From assembly GCA_037962975.1 (NCBI GenBank), contig CM075675.1, positions 6,086,001 through 6,150,000 of the forward strand: a DNA stretch of 64,000 bases. The letters run 5' to 3'. The DNA comes from Clitoria ternatea (Eukaryota; Streptophyta; Magnoliopsida; Fabales; Fabaceae). Within the stretch, counting starts at the first letter, position 1. Every line of letters begins with the position of its first letter. The position numbers were made by a program, and so were the translations under genes. Below, piece by piece: positions 32,471-46,816 of this stretch. The notes beneath the pieces are model-generated. The model made no database searches. It was not told where the DNA came from and saw nothing but the letters and a program-made list of their open reading frames with translations.

Positions 32471-32705
32471 TGATAAGATTTTAGAGCTTTGGAGAGAAAA
32501 ATAAATAAGGAGAAATTTGATTCTCATTAAATGAACTAAAAGATGAGTACAAAGAGTATTTATACAAAAGGAAATGAATGGGGGAAGCTTGAGCTATGAC
32601 TAACACATGTACAACAACATTTCCAACAACATTTCCAAGTAATTCTAACTAATTAACTAAGATGCACATGTGGCTTAGTTAGTTCAAAACTCTATCTTCA
32701 TATCA
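32471..32705 (-). repeat. Right-hand LTR of the old copia element
   Basis: 235 bp, TGATAAGATT...CTTCATATCA, preceded by the PBS complement GTTTTGATACCA (32459-32470). Shares the ACTAAGATGCACATGTGGCTTAGTT stretch with 16886-16920. Confidence 0.75.
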
Positions 32706-34006
32706 ATTACCCCATGCTTATTTTTATCCTTTCAATTTCTCCACAAACAAACAAAGTATAACTTTTGTAAAAATGATTTTTTTAGATATCTCTCCAAGAT
32801 ATCCACCATGGACAACAATTATTAATCCATCTTAAATGTTAAACTTGCACAAGAGGTTGTCAAATTATCATAAAGTATTTGTCACAAACAAAAATTGAAT
32901 CCTCATAATACATATGATTAAAGGACGAAATAAACTACTATTACATTATACTTTATGATTTCTAAAAATGATTTACATGATAACTTCAAAAGTTTTTAGA
33001 TTATATAAAGAATGTAGATGGAATGCAAGATCAATCGGCGTAATTTATTTTTGATAATGTATAAATCTTTAAATTGATATTACTTTTGAAACCTTGATTA
33101 CAATTTAAAATCTCTTATATGATTAATTGGCCAATATTCTTTGATTCCTGTTTCTATATTTTCTTGACGGGACGTGGGCGTTGTGTAATTTTGACACAAC
33201 ACAAGGTATATATAGAAATAGATGGATAAAAGTTAATTAAAACCAGTCAAGTAATCACAACTATATTCATAATTTTGCTCAAATATTACGTACCAAGGAA
33301 CTACATTCATTGTATCCGGGTCCATTTTCTGCAAAACAAACTTTCGTTCTATCCATCAAAGCAATGATATTTAGATATGAACCCAAAAAATATCCCATTA
33401 TCCAAATATTATTTTTATTAAGAGTTTCCTTAACCTATACAAATTTGTATGGAATAAGAGAAAACTAGAAATATTATATGACAAATATTTGGTAGAGATC
33501 AACGTGTAAGTAATCATTTTATTAGTACATAAATCCTTTTATTATTACATGAATAGTGCCAAATCCGAAACTATTATTGTAACCACTGATTAAGTACTGT
33601 ATTATTACATGGGAGAAGCGAAGATATGACAACTAATCTAATCTTCGATGCTTTAAAGACATTAATATATATATATACATTTTCGTCATTTATGAGTACT
33701 ACGGTCATAAAGTAGTGTCTAGAGTATGATCTTATACCAACAATATCTTCCTTGATACTGGACTCTACCTGTGGCCCAAACATCAAATTCGTTTTCATGA
33801 TTGAATTTATGAGGCAAAGGATATTGAATTGTTAGAATTTATTAAAAAAGAAATGTTACATTTTTTTTTTTTTTTACAAATCTTCGTTCTTATTAATTTA
33901 AAAAAGAATTGAATATCTTTTTATATTTTTAACCCAATGTATTTTTATTTATTTATTACTTTTTAAAGTAATATAGAGATTAGTGGGAGGATATAACTTT
34001 TTTCCT
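32706..34006. other. AT-rich intergenic DNA, no gene seen
   Basis: No conserved ORF, RNA gene or repeat array recognised. A short imperfect inverted repeat (TTGTGTAATTTTGACACAA, about 33181-33199) is the only structure noted. Confidence 0.5.
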
Positions 34007-34830
34007 GTTAAAATTGTTATTGAGGATTTGTACCCACAATCTCAAATCTCAATCCTCCTCTCTTCTTCTCTCTTCACTATTTCTCGACCACTAGACAAAC
34101 TCACGACCAACATATTCATTTGATATTAAACTTGGTGCGTTGAAGTCGTTAAAGTCTGCTCTATAAGACTGAAATTTTAGTTATTTATTTTGTGATAATT
34201 GTTAATTTTTGTTACAACATTGGTTGTCAATGAACCATCTTTGGCTATTACTTTTAGAAATTATTATTGTATAAATAGGTGTTATTTTAATGCTGTAATA
34301 ACAACAAATTCAAAAGGGAATAAAAATGAGAAAGACTAAAATGAGTTTGAGTTTGTGATCCACATTTTGTGCTATGCTAACAAGGCAATTTATTAATTAT
34401 TGTCAACATATGGTAATTAGAGTTGGTTGTTCCAAGATGGCATTAAATTCAAGTTTGGGAGCTATTCATGTCAAACATATTCAAAATGTTGTCTTCAAGT
34501 TTGATGGTAGAAACAATTCTGCTATTTAGAAACGTTTGATAGAGTTATGTCTAAAATCTAGCGTGCAGTTAACGAGATCATAGAGAAACAATTCAGTCAA
34601 CCAAAGAAAAGAGAGGAAACGAAGGTTGATATAATAAAGATCCTTTGTTAAATGAAAGAGCTTTATTATTAATTTATCAATTTGTAGAGTTGTCTACTCT
34701 TGAGAAAATTTTCCATGCTAAAACAAAAAAAGAAGCTTAGGAAATCTTTCTAACATATGAAGGTGATGATCCAATCAAATGAACGAGGTTGAAAGGCTTA
34801 AAATGATAGTTGGAGTTGATGAACCAAGGC
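34007..34830 (+). mobile_element. Copia LTR end plus gag fragment
   Basis: A candidate LTR (about 34007-34408, TGTTAAAATT...GTCAACA) is followed at 34411 by TGGTAATTAGAGTTGG, a decayed initiator-Met PBS. A gag-like reading frame from about 34437 (ALNSSLGAIHVK, FDGRNNSAI) has stops. The fragment ends where another LTR begins at 34831. The start of the LTR is uncertain. Confidence 0.5.
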
Positions 34831-35882
34831 TGTGACACCCTAATGTACAATAATTGAAAATAGGGAGAAATTTTTTTTCAAAAAATTCCACGCCCACCTT
34901 AGAACGCGTCCCTATGACTCCATCTATTCATAATTACATGTTCTAGGCATAGGGGTATCCAAACCCCATCACTACATAGTTAAAAACATGAGTTAAGGGC
35001 ATCCTAACAGGTTGATAATTGATTACAACGTTAGTGTAATCGATTACCTGCAAGGACCTATGTAGGTTTTCAGAACACTCCCTCTAGTAATCGATTACAT
35101 ATCAATTACTTGAGGGTATCCTACGCAAACTGTTATATGAAATCCCTAGTAATCGATTATAGCATTGTTGGTATCGATTACTAGCATGACATATAGATTT
35201 ATGCAGAAAAACGGTTTCGAATCCAACTTCTATGCACCCTAACTCTCTCAAATGATATACAATCATTACCAAACTTTGACACAACATAAAACACAACATT
35301 TATGACCCATGTCAACCAACCACACCTCAAAATTCTCCGAAATCAAAGAGTTATGCACAAAAATATTATTTGACCATTTTAGGCCTTCAACAAGCAACTT
35401 GACATACCCAAACGTAATGGAATTGGTCCATTCCACTTCTAACAATTTCAAAACATCGAATACAAGCTATTGGACCTATTCGGGGGCTCCAAAACCTCAC
35501 GGATATCAAATTGGCCTATCCAGTTCCTCATTATGCATGTTTTCACCAAAATAACATCATATTCATCTTCCTTATGGTACTAAGCCATTGCTATCAATAC
35601 AACATCTCAAATGCAATGCAATATGTACAATTCCCTACCCATCATGATCATTCAACATAATATGCATATTAACGTACAATTCCTGGGCATGATACAAATC
35701 AACTTAATCTTTATGGATCCATCCATGATTCATAATACAAAACATCATTATATTTCACCATTATCATCACAATTCAATTTATCATCAAAATCCAAGTTGT
35801 ACATATGTACACCATATACCATTACACATATATAAGTACCCAAAACGAGTCGGCCAAGGCAATACCAACAAAAGCCATACAA

Positions 35883-35883
<1 letters not shown>

Positions 35884-35915
<32 letters not shown>
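35884..35915. repeat. (TA)n microsatellite
   Basis: About 16 TA units followed by a short CA-rich stretch. Confidence 0.95.
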
Positions 35916-35925
<10 letters not shown>

Positions 35926-36020
35926 TACAGGTCTCCATGACCCTATCATCTCCAACTAAGCAATCACCAAGCATCGCCCCAGTCCACATCCATTGAAAAA
36001 CAACCACAACATAGGGGCAA

Positions 36021-36021
<1 letters not shown>

Positions 36022-36062
<41 letters not shown>
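36022..36062. repeat. (TA)n microsatellite
   Basis: About 20 uninterrupted TA units. Confidence 0.95.
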
Positions 36063-36066
<4 letters not shown>

Positions 36067-37794
36067 TGACAGATATCAAACCAGATTCAACGCAATTCAT
36101 CAACTAAGCATTCAGTTCCACACACCATCAACAATTCTTCATAATCATTATCACACACACTGTCATTTAATACAATTACATTACCTCAAATGCAATCAAC
36201 CACATCGATATACACCATAAGCTGTCCAACAGCCTCTAAACTACAACATCTATATGTAAATGTATATGCATGCTAATCCAACTCTGATGATGGGAATTAC
36301 ACTGTAGTGTATAAAATTTTCATAACATATCATCAAATCCATTTTACCGGTACCGAACCGCTCGCCCATATTATAACACTAGTCACTTTCAATGACAGCG
36401 ACAACTTAACTATGTGTTACAGGCCGACTTTGGACTCAATCCAAGGTGGTTGTGGATCCTAAAGGAAACACCCACACCTTTGCCTATCCAAAGGTCGCCT
36501 TCCTATCTGGGCTAATAACATAAGCTCTCTACAGTCCTATGTGTGTTTGAATATGCAATGTTATGCAACATAGCATCAATTATCCATAGACCACCTGATT
36601 ACCATCACTAGGGGCCACCATTTGGTTACCATCACCAAAGGTACACATTTTATTTATTTCAAAGCATAGCGTGCAACAACTGATAATTAATCATCAACGC
36701 AACATACATAATAATGACAACCACATGCCTAGTTTCAATGATCAATAACTAATATCACATCCAATTATTACAACCTCATGCAATTTAAAATTATCATCAT
36801 CGATTCATCATCAACACATTCATATGAACGAAACCAACATACCTAAATTTCGTTAATCAACAATAACAATTAAGGGGTATATTACTGACAACCATAAATA
36901 ATATCATCATTATGAAATTCATCAAGCTTCAATCAATCAATATCATAGTCATCAACGTAAACAAACATATATACCTCTATCCATCTATAATCTATTCATT
37001 TAAGATATAATGCTCCCATTACCTAGAATCAGCGACCCTAGAAGCTTACAATGCCTTTCCGCGTGATCTAACAATTCAATCCTACATGGAAGTAACACCA
37101 ATAATTTCTAGTTAATTAACTGATTGCTAACACTACGTAACTTAACCAAATTTTGTACCAATGGTACTTCGATACACCATTGACATTAACAATTTAACCA
37201 AACAGTACAAGTTCAAAGGATTACAACTTACCAAGATTCGTCGACGGTCTCCGACCCTTGATTCTACAAAACCCCAAACGCCGCCCTAGGTTCACGATGG
37301 CTTTGAAACAACCTGTAACCATGAAAATAGCAAGGATAAGGTTCAACCCATGAAATAAAGCTATGAGAAGCGATGGGTGGTTCCAAAACTTACCGAAAAT
37401 GAAGAGGATTAATAACTCCACATAACCCAATGCTGCCCACTCTTTACATAAGTTCCAAAACGCCCTAATTTATGTAATTGAAGGAATTAGAAGGTGGAAA
37501 TCAAGAAGCAAACCCAAAATCGAGGACATGCATATAGCCATACCTTAGCTGATTGAGAAATTTGAAGAACCTAAGCTCATCAATGGTTGTTCAAAAGAGA
37601 AACAAAGACAATGATGGGTTTACAATGTTGGTCCAAGCTTGAATAAAAGATAAAAATGGAGGTGGAAATGGGGGAGGTGTTGTCATGGTGGTGGGAGATA
37701 GCAATGGTTTTCTGTTTTCCCCTTATGAAAATTGAATTAAAGAAGTCAGGGGAATAACAGTCATTTGTTGCGTCTGGTTAATTTTTAAAACTAA

Positions 37795-39860
37795 TCGGGT
37801 ACTACTGAATGGCAAGCAATCATTGGATTAATCTCTGGCATGTCCTCATGACTCCAAGCAAATAAGTTGGCATTTTCTCTCAACAACTACACCATTCTTT
37901 CAATCATCCACTTAGTAAGCTGCTTGTAGAACTTTTATAGTTCTCAACCATCATGTCAATTTATACCTTCTTTAAATCTTCAATAGGAGTTCGTCTGTCT
38001 TTGTCATCTCCGGGATCCTAGTCAGTCAATACTATAGTTTCGCATATTGCTATTGGCACCCTTAAACTATTAACATGACATCTCCAAACATCCTTTTGGT
38101 CTCATCTAACTACTTCTACCCTTCATCCTTTGAGCAGAAATTTCATGGCCTAGTGAAATTCAAGACCACAACTCCCATATCGTTAAGGATTAGTCGCCCA
38201 ATAAGAGCATTGTACAAGCTCAAAATATCTATCACCTAAAAGCTTATTCTAATAGTATTAGAATCCTCTCTAGTCTCTGAAGTTATTAGCGGGTCCATGT
38301 AGCCTTTGACAGATACTTAAGAACTGCTTAACCGATCAAGACTCCCTTATGTTCTTGGAGTCCTCCTTGGGGAAGACCTAACTTCTTGTATGCATCCTAA
38401 TATAAAATGCTACTGAGTTTCCTTATTTTATTAGTACTCTTTTAACTTTGAAGTTAGACACCAGAAGTGATATAACCATGAGGTTGTTCTTCCTTCCTTA
38501 TACATGCACCAAATCAGAGCTATCAAATGATATCACTAAATTATTTGTTTCATACTTGACATTATTCATAATAGTAGTAACGTTAGCCAGCCTCGAGACC
38601 TTCAATCCTTTAGCTATAGTATGAATGACTCTTTCTTGATCACCTATTCTTCTTGGTTGTTCTTTTACCCTGATCACTTGGTCATCCCCCTGCCTTTCCT
38701 AGGTGTCTCTATGTCTTTTCTAAAAATGTATTTGGACAAGTATCCCCTCCTTATGAGTCTTTCAATTTGATTTTTCAAGACATAACAATCTTTAATAGAG
38801 TGTCCTTAAGCACGATGCAACTTATAGTACTTACTTCTTTTTGAACCTTTTATCTCCTCTCCTGGGGTGAGAGTGCTAATAAGTTTGTGTGACATATCTC
38901 TCTCATTATCTGTTCTCGGTTTTTGTTTAGCAGAGTAAAGTTCTTTTACTTGTTTTCCAAGAATTCCACGTCTCTTCTTCTATGTGTTCTCCTGGTTATC
39001 CTAAGCCCTCTCTCACAATATGACCCTCTAACTTCGTTCTTCTTAGATCTCTTTTCCATCTCAATTTTGGCCTCCTTGACTTCCTCCATGTTGATGTACT
39101 TGTTCATTTTCTATCTTAGCTTTTTTACATTTGTTGGTTATCTCTTAGCAAGTGAGTTAGCAAAATTTCCTGAGTGTAGACCAAATAAGATTACATGGAG
39201 GGCAATCGTTGGAATGGGGTTGAGGATATGTATTGTTGCCTTTCTGAATCTTTACACGAACTGCCTCAAGGATTCATTATTCCTTTACTTGAGGTTGACC
39301 AGACTAGTAGAGTCTAGCTTTTCAATAGGTTGATTGAGAATTAAGTGACGAATTGAATGGCCAACTCTTTATAGCTCTTAATGGATCATGATGGCAAATT
39401 ATTGAACCACATAGTGTAACCTTTTGTAATTGTTTAATGAAAAGGCCCAACAAATCAAAGTAATGGAAGCTCCAAGCAAAACCATGTTGTTGTTGAACAT
39501 TGTTAAATGCCCTATGGGGTTTGTGTTTCCATCGTTGATGTTTTGAAATTCCTTAGTAGTTGAATCTTTATCATTGTCTCTATGAATGGGTAAGACACAA
39601 CGATGATCAACCGGATTTTGGGTTTTCGGGTGTCCTGTTCATCCTTTATGTCTCCTCTATCCTCTAGGCCCTTTGTTGGTGTAGCTCTTTATTCCCCTTA
39701 ATAGTTGCTCAATTTCCTCCCTCTATTGGCAGATTTTCTTGTCTTAATTTTCTTGCTTGTTGTTGGGCGAATCCTCGTGTCATCACCATATTGCTTATTG
39801 TCTTTGCCATCTTTTTCCACAAAGAGAACGGGAAAAATTTACCTATTAGTTGGGATGCCA
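37795..39860 (-). pseudogene. Decayed gypsy gag-protease fragment
   Basis: By eye, - strand segments align in broken frames with gag and protease of element B: an LFAW-like motif near 37850, the protease-downstream IIGRP-like segment near 38190, and the gag segment from SKYVG upward near 39130-39330. Many stops and frameshifts. A PBS-like TGGCATCCCAAC (39860-39849) precedes an LTR start at 39863. The fragment is cut off just before the reverse transcriptase. Confidence 0.65.
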
Positions 39861-39862
39861 AA

Positions 39863-39921
39863 TGTTCAAATAGCCTTAGTGGAATCCCTATAGTAAAAGC
39901 CTTACAGGATGTCTACCATAC

Positions 39922-39965
<44 letters not shown>

Positions 39966-40340
39966 ATATAAAGGTTTATCCTAATAAGTATAATTTGGAA
40001 GTATATTTATTTTAGTAGTATTTGAATTATAGATAAAGATAAATACAATTTTATCTATTACAACCCTCATTTAAATAGACTGAAGGTGTATCTAAAACAA
40101 ACTAAGTGACTTCTAACAGCATGAGACATAAGGTGTTGATGGGTGGGGACACCCCCTTCATCCACCAAAATTGGGCCGAATAAGTGATGAATAAGGGTCT
40201 TTTAGACCGTGTAGGACCGAGTGAGTGCTAGGTCTTTTTCTTGACCCCATCAATGGACTTGTAAATGTTTTTAGCGAATTAATGATCCCCAACGTAGTGG
40301 CCTAAGCAAGCTGAATGGGGAACACTAACACTACTTAATA
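39863..40340 (-). repeat. Probable LTR of the decayed gypsy fragment
   Basis: Starts TGTTCAAATAGC two bases after the PBS-like site; the far end is not certain. It contains a TA run (39927-39957). Confidence 0.4.
39927..39957. repeat. (TA)n microsatellite
   Basis: About 15 TA units, then TGTATGTATATATA. Confidence 0.95.
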
Positions 40341-43300
40341 TATAACACCCTTAAATTCCAATAATATAATAAACAAAAGACCTGCCAATTATTATTATAA
40401 ATATAATAATGTGCCGGTGGGGGGTAATAATTGTTAATTCATCTCTTCTCGAGGAACTGAATGGGCAGATCTTTCATATATTAAACAATGGTATAATTTT
40501 TTATTCTTATTCCATAAAATTAATTGAAAATTTTAAAAAGTACAAGTATTCTTGGATTAACTTACAATTTTCTCGAGACCCTCCCTAGCTACTTTTGTTG
40601 TTCCTTTTCCCAAAGGGAATTTCATTTATAATTATATATATTTGTATTTTGTGTGATTAAAAAAACCGTATGTACATTTTCGTTAGAAATAAAAGAACAT
40701 GAAATGGACTAATTAATGTAGATATGGTTTCCTCTCTGAAGAACAATAATACTTTGATGATGATTGTATTTTATCATTTAGAATAATAATAAAGAGAAGA
40801 TGATAAGTGTCTGGAAATGAGTGAACTAATGTTCTAACCTAGGTTATCACAATTTATGCTCATTTGGTGTTGATTGAGAATTATTATTATATGGATATAA
40901 TGCTAGCTAGATTATTAATTTCTATAAATTATTTATTAATATAATATTATTTTAAGGTTAGTATAGATTCACAAGTCACAATATTTATACTAACAATTTA
41001 ATTATTAGTTAAAACTAATATTAATAAAAGCAATTCCATCATATCATTAATAGATTAATTATCTTTTTTAATAATTGACTTCTATAGTCGTCGGTTTGCT
41101 AAGTCCATATTGTTGGATATTTTATTGTACTTTTTACAAGAATTTTATATTAAATTTTTTAAATGACTTTTCTAAAAATTAATTTGACCGGATTCAATGA
41201 ATATTTAAAAGTTAATTATTTCTGACAATATATATTAATGATTTTTTATTATATAACGAATTATATTTAATTGTTTTGATTAATTTTTATTATATGTTAG
41301 GTCAGATTGATTTACCTTTTAAATTTCATATATATACATATATACATATAAATATATTTGAGTTTCGAGAGTTGGTGACCGATAATAAATTCTTTTGTTA
41401 GTTTTGATTTTTTGTGAACATAAGATACTATTGATGGAGTTATGTCTTAAACGAACAAACTCTTAAGGATAATGTAAGTCACATGCCTCAGCCTTTGAGT
41501 CTCATACAATTCTATGACATTTTTTTCAACACATACAACTTGCTATTTAACCATTATAAACAAGAGTAAACAAACATTATGTACTTGACCCAGTTACGAC
41601 TTTGCACTTTAATCCTCTAACATAAAAAAAATGCAATTATACCACTGACCTCAAAGAATGTATTTATGTTAAGTCCCAACCATTAAATCATTCTCAAACG
41701 AAGTTAGTATTCGCATATGTAGCATTAAGTGACAAAAAGAATATACACATGGAATAAAATGATAACGTTTTAGGATCTGTTGCTCAAGTGGCTCAAAGTC
41801 ATCTTTATCAAGGGTTTATGGCCTTTTGCTTAAGTGGCCTCACCAGGGCTCTTGTTGCCATGAACTATACTCAAATAAACCTTTCTAACCAAATTGAACC
41901 CATCAAATACAAGAGAATGGAGATGAATATAATAACGATAAATGAAAAAAAAACTCTAAAACATATAGTTATTTTTTTAATAAAATTTTGATTCTCTCAA
42001 ATAATATAAATAATCATTAAATTTTTTTATTTTTTACAACTTTATTTCTCTAATTAGTTATCGAACAAGCACTTTGTGATTGTTGGCCAACCAAACCAAA
42101 CTTTGATTAATGAAAAAAATTGTTAGTTCAATAAAGTTTTAACTCTCGAACGACATGAAAAATAAATATTAATGGTTAAATATTTTTACAATTTTATTTT
42201 CTCGATTGTTTACCAAAGGAACAGTAAAAAGGATTTAAAAAATTCGGTCCTCCAAAATTAGTCTCCTAGATTAGACTTTGGGTTTTTTTGTAATATTTAT
42301 TGTTTTCAAAAACAAAAAATTGAAATTTTAAAATCGTATATGAAACTTTTTTCCCGTTCTAAGTCATGTACATTGTTAGAGCCCAAAACACTTTCAGATA
42401 TTACACTTATTCGTGTTAATTGAAACGTTTAGGGCTTTTTCTTCTTTTCACCAAAAAAAAAATATTGAAACGTTTTCACATGTTAACGCTAGTCAAGTAT
42501 GCGTTTGAATTCATATTATTTTAATATCCATTTGAATTGATATTATTTATTTTAATATGTATTTGAAATTGTTTATTGGGACAGTATAGTTAGTGTGTGA
42601 TTTAAATATAAGTTATCTGGGCTTGAGTTTAAAATCTGACTCTCCCATAAACTTGACACTTATCCTCATTTATTTTACAATTATTTTGAAGGATAAAAAA
42701 ATATGTATTTTGAATTCAAAAATTGGTAAGTCCAATTTTTTTAACATCACCTGCTTTTAATAATTTAATATCAACATATATGAGAAATAATAAAATATAA
42801 CATATGATTGATTTACAAGGCTACCTAAACCTCACTAGATTTTTAGGTTCAAGCCTCAGTTTTGTTAAAATAATTTTTAGGTTTAAGTTTGGATTGTGTA
42901 GAGCTAAATGAACCTGATTGTTTTTTGGACTTTTAATATTGATGATTAAGCTTGTCCACTTTATAGGTTAATTAATTTGGGTTGCTCGACAAGTTTAATT
43001 CCATTTTGACACCTCTACTTTAAGGTAGTTAATTCTTTATATTTGGTGTGTGTGTGAAATTACTTTTTTGATAAATCTTCTCTTTATGAAAATGAAATGT
43101 GTATTTTTGTAAGGTTTAAATATGTTAGAGTTCCCTGTAAATTTTTCAAATTAAGAGTAGGTCCTTATGAAAAAGCATTAGTTTTAGGTCCTTTAAATTT
43201 CTTTATTACCAAAGTTAGTCTCTCATCAACTTCTCTTTATTAAATACGAATGAGTTGACATTGACATGTATCATAAATCAATAAATTAAATTATCAAATT

Positions 43301-44189
43301 TTCTCAAAACCCCAAATTACCTATATTTCTTTTCTCACTTTATCTTCCTCTCACCTACATAACCATGTCACACCCTCATTCCCTTTTCTTTTGGCACATC
43401 TCCACTCTCCCTATCTCCCAAAACACAACTCTCTACCTATTCATAGTAACACCACAACGCATATCGGTAAGTTCATGTCACAACCATATACCCGAACAAT
43501 GTTAGAACCTCCTCAACATTCAATCCTTTGAATAAGTCCTCTAATCGGTCTGAACATCCACCACCGTATGCCAACACTATGCATAATTATATCCTATTTG
43601 AATTTTTTGTGTTAACCATAAGTATCCTCTTTTAGAGGCAATCTTATGCATAGCTTAGTCACAGTTAAGGCTTTTTACCCATTCTAAAAAGTATATTTAG
43701 TTAGAATCAAACTCAGAACTCTTCCTACAATCTCTTACTATATTTCCAATTAATCAATCACAACTTATTGATGTATCTTATTTAAGTTTGGTAAACAAAA
43801 CTATTGTAAACATTGGAATTTAATATAATAAACTCTAACATAACACTACCATTAAATTTAAGCGAGAGGTGAAGCATTGCATACCTTTGGTTATCTTGCC
43901 AATAGTGTGAGCACAATTATAGAAGTAACTATTAATTTCTAACTTATTTCAAATATCTTTTTATTCTTTGTTAAATTAAAAATTAATTTTATTGTCTCAT
44001 TATTTGTAGTCGCGAAAGACAATTTATGAGCTTAAATGTGATAAGATATTACTTTATGCATACATGTAAAGGAATTTGTTGAGTCAAGGAATGCAAGGCC
44101 AACACCTACCTAAGTATTAGTTATTTATTTGACTATGAGTTTTGTATGATTTTAACAAAAGGCATATTAGGAACATATATCTTCAGTGG
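40341..44189. other. Very AT-rich intergenic DNA, no gene seen
   Basis: No supported gene or RNA. The stretch near 43110-43300 (gtttaaatatg...ccctgtaaatttttcaaa) has the look of a dispersed legume repeat, but I could not define its ends. Confidence 0.5.
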
Positions 44190-45910
44190 ATATATAAGGA
44201 AACGAGGTGGATCATCACATGAACCAGAGTGCCATAGGAGAAGGAGAGAAAGAAGAGAGCTTCAAGGAAGAAAAAAGAACAAAACTGAACTTGCATATAT
44301 TCATCTCACCATTGAAAGAATAGAAAGTTCTCCTTATTTATATGTAAGGAGTTACTTACAAGGCTAACTAATCACCTTAATTAGAAAGTGACTAACTAAC
44401 CCAACTAATTTCTAATTGATGCAAGCTATCACCCCCTCAAGCTGGTAGTGGTGGGAACAGATTCACCATGCGAAACTTGGAAACAAAGGTAGAGAAATAC
44501 TTAGGGTGTGAAGCTTTGGTAATCAGATCTGCAACCTGATGTTTGGTGGAGATTGAGAAAAGCTTGAGGATGCCTTGTTGAAGTTTTTCCTGACTATGTG
44601 GCAATCAATGTCAAGGTGTTTGGTGCATTCATGAAAGACTGGATTATAAGCAATGTGTAAAGCACTTTGGTTGTCACAAAACAAAACAAAAAGCTTGGTA
44701 TAAGCAAGGTGAAGATCCCTAAGAAGGTATAACAGCCACTACAATTCACAAGAAGCAGAGGCAAGGGATCGATATTGCTTCAAAGGAAAACCTGGAAACA
44801 GTTGACTTTTTTTGGACTTCTAACTGACAAGTGAATCACCAAGGAAGAAACAATAGCCAGAAATCGATTTTCTGCTAATGTGGCATTGGCCCCAATCTGC
44901 ATTTGAATAGCTATGGAGCTGCAGGGTTGAGGAGGTGGAGAAAAATAAGCCATTTCTAGGTGCTTGCTTCAGATATCAGATGACTCTCAAGGAAGCATGA
45001 TAGTGCTTAAGTTGTAGATGAGATATAGAAGCCTACCAATCAGTCTTTAATAGCCTGCAACATCTTTATAAGGTTGACTAGAATTAGAAGTGAGGTTAAT
45101 GGTAGGGTCCATTAGAGTGGAAGCAGGTTTAGCATCAAGCAAGCCTATGTCATTCAAGAGCTTAAGGCAATATTTTCCTTGGTACATGGAGATCCCAGTT
45201 CTGGACCTAGGTATTTTCAAGCCTAGAAAATACTTTATGGGGCCAAGATCCTTGATACCAAAGGACTTGTGCAAATTTCCTTTTACCAGGTCAAATTCAA
45301 CAAGGTCATTCCCAATTAACATGATATCATCCACATATAATGTGAGGGATGTGAAAGAGGATCCTTGGAACTTAAGGAACAAAGAAGGATCACTATGAGC
45401 ATGATGGTAACCATATGTAGCTAAGGTTTTGGTGAAAGTTTTATACCATTGCCTGTTAGCCTGTTTCAAACCATAGAGTGACTTCACAAGCTTGCAAACC
45501 TGACTGGGACTAGTATATGTGATTCCAGCAGAAAGATGCATGTAAACAACCTCATGCAACTCTCCATGTAGAAATGCATTGTCTAAATCTAGTTCATACA
45601 TATACCAACCTTGTATAGCAACCAAGGCCAAGAGCACCCACATGATTGTGATTTTTACCATAGGACAGAAGGTTTCAAAATAATCTAAGCCTTCAATTTG
45701 GTTGTAACGTTTGGTCACTAACCGAGCCTTAAATCTAACAACACTACCATCTGTATTCCTTTTAATTTTGTAGACCCATTTACTTCCAATGGGCTTGACA
45801 CCAGTAGGCATGTCAACAATGAACCAGGTTCCATTTTTGTTTAAGGCATCAATTTCACCAGTCATGGCCTGAACCCAAGCAGGATTGGTGGAAGCTTCAG
45901 TATAGGTCAA
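44190..45910 (-). pseudogene. Ty1/copia pol remnant with PPT and 3' LTR part
   Basis: A 287-codon open stretch (45910-45047) encodes the copia reverse transcriptase: the WKVY-type start (SKWVYKIKRN), the DLDNAFLHGELHE motif and the YVDDIML catalytic box are clear. The RNase H end continues in broken frames to about 44450 (EAEYR-like near 44760). CCCCCTCAAGCT (44432-44443) is the polypurine tract on the - strand, and the LTR ends ...GCTATCA at 44431. Nothing upstream of RT (gag, integrase) is present, so the element is 5' truncated at about 45910. The outer LTR boundary (about 44190) is a guess. Confidence 0.8.
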
Positions 45911-46019
45911 TGGTTTAGAGTTAAAACTAATTATAACATTCCTCCATATTTTATTTATTTTTAGACAAAATATTATCCAATTTACAAATATTTTTTGGTT
46001 TTTATTAATTAACTAAAGT
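45911..46019. other. Junction DNA next to the copia remnant
   Basis: AT-rich, nothing recognised. Confidence 0.3.
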
Positions 46020-46768
46020 CAAACAAACTTAGAGTAATAACAACAACATAGAAACAACAATGTATAGTTAAGGACAATAGACTCAAACCGGAAATTAGGG
46101 GCAAACTTAACAATAGAAGGACAACGGGATATTGAAACTCATGCATTAACAGACCCAAAAATAAAACAAAAATAAGAGAATCGAAAATAGGAACTGTAGC
46201 AGACTCGAAACAGATACAAACTCAAAATACGCAAAACATAAACAACAAACTCTTATTATGTAAATCAGCAATAGCATCACAGTCACGTGTATAGCATACT
46301 CAAAATAAAGCATAGCCATATTTTTAAGAAGCAAAAAAATTTAGGCATATAAATTAGAACAGACTGAAATACAAACACGGTAGCTAGACTCATAGAATCA
46401 AAAACTGCAAACCCACGCATAATAATAGTAACAACAGACTTAGCCCATAAACCACTATAATAGATTCATATAAAACAAAAATACAGACTCTACTGTAAAG
46501 TTAGCAAAATTAGACCAACTGTCACAACAAGCTTAGCTATAGAGTTTGTAAACTCAGGACAAAACTGTCCCAGCAATATACTTGAGACAATTACAGCCAA
46601 CAAGCTTATTTCAACAGAACAACAGATCTAAAGCACTTATAGTTGCAAAGATTCCCAAGCAGTAGTTTGCTTAGAATAACTCACAACAACAGACTTAAAA
46701 TGACAGAAATAATAATCTTATGTGTAGAGTGGCAACAAACTTAACAGACATGCTCACATGAGACTTAA

Positions 46769-46816
<48 letters not shown>

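Larger units (their letters stand above)
28830..32705 (-). mobile_element. Old Ty1/copia element interrupted by element B
   Basis: Read on the - strand: LTR (32705-32471), PBS resembling the initiator-Met type (TGGTATCAAAAC at 32470-32459), decayed gag (about 32.46-31.5 kb), decayed pol, a purine-rich tract (28868-28855) and the rest of the other LTR (28854-28830, continued at 16922-16816). Near 29050-29250 the - strand translates in broken frames to the copia RNase H end, with SVEAEY-like and HIEINYHFVREK-like motifs. The two LTRs differ a lot (roughly three quarters identical by eye), so the element is far older than B. No usable ORF remains. Confidence 0.75.
34831..37794 (+). mobile_element. 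Tekay/Del-like LTR sequence with TA microsatellites
   Basis: Starts TGTGACACCCTAATG, a typical plant chromovirus LTR start, directly inside the copia gag fragment. It continues as about 3 kb of non-coding DNA with AATCGATTAC-type repeats (35020-35180) and two TA runs. No gag-pol follows; the other end is not clear, so this may be a solo or truncated LTR. Confidence 0.45.

Noticed and set aside
33860..34830. The copia gag fragment as the missing start of the 28.8-32.7 kb copia element
   Set aside because: It is on the opposite strand and has its own LTR end and primer site.
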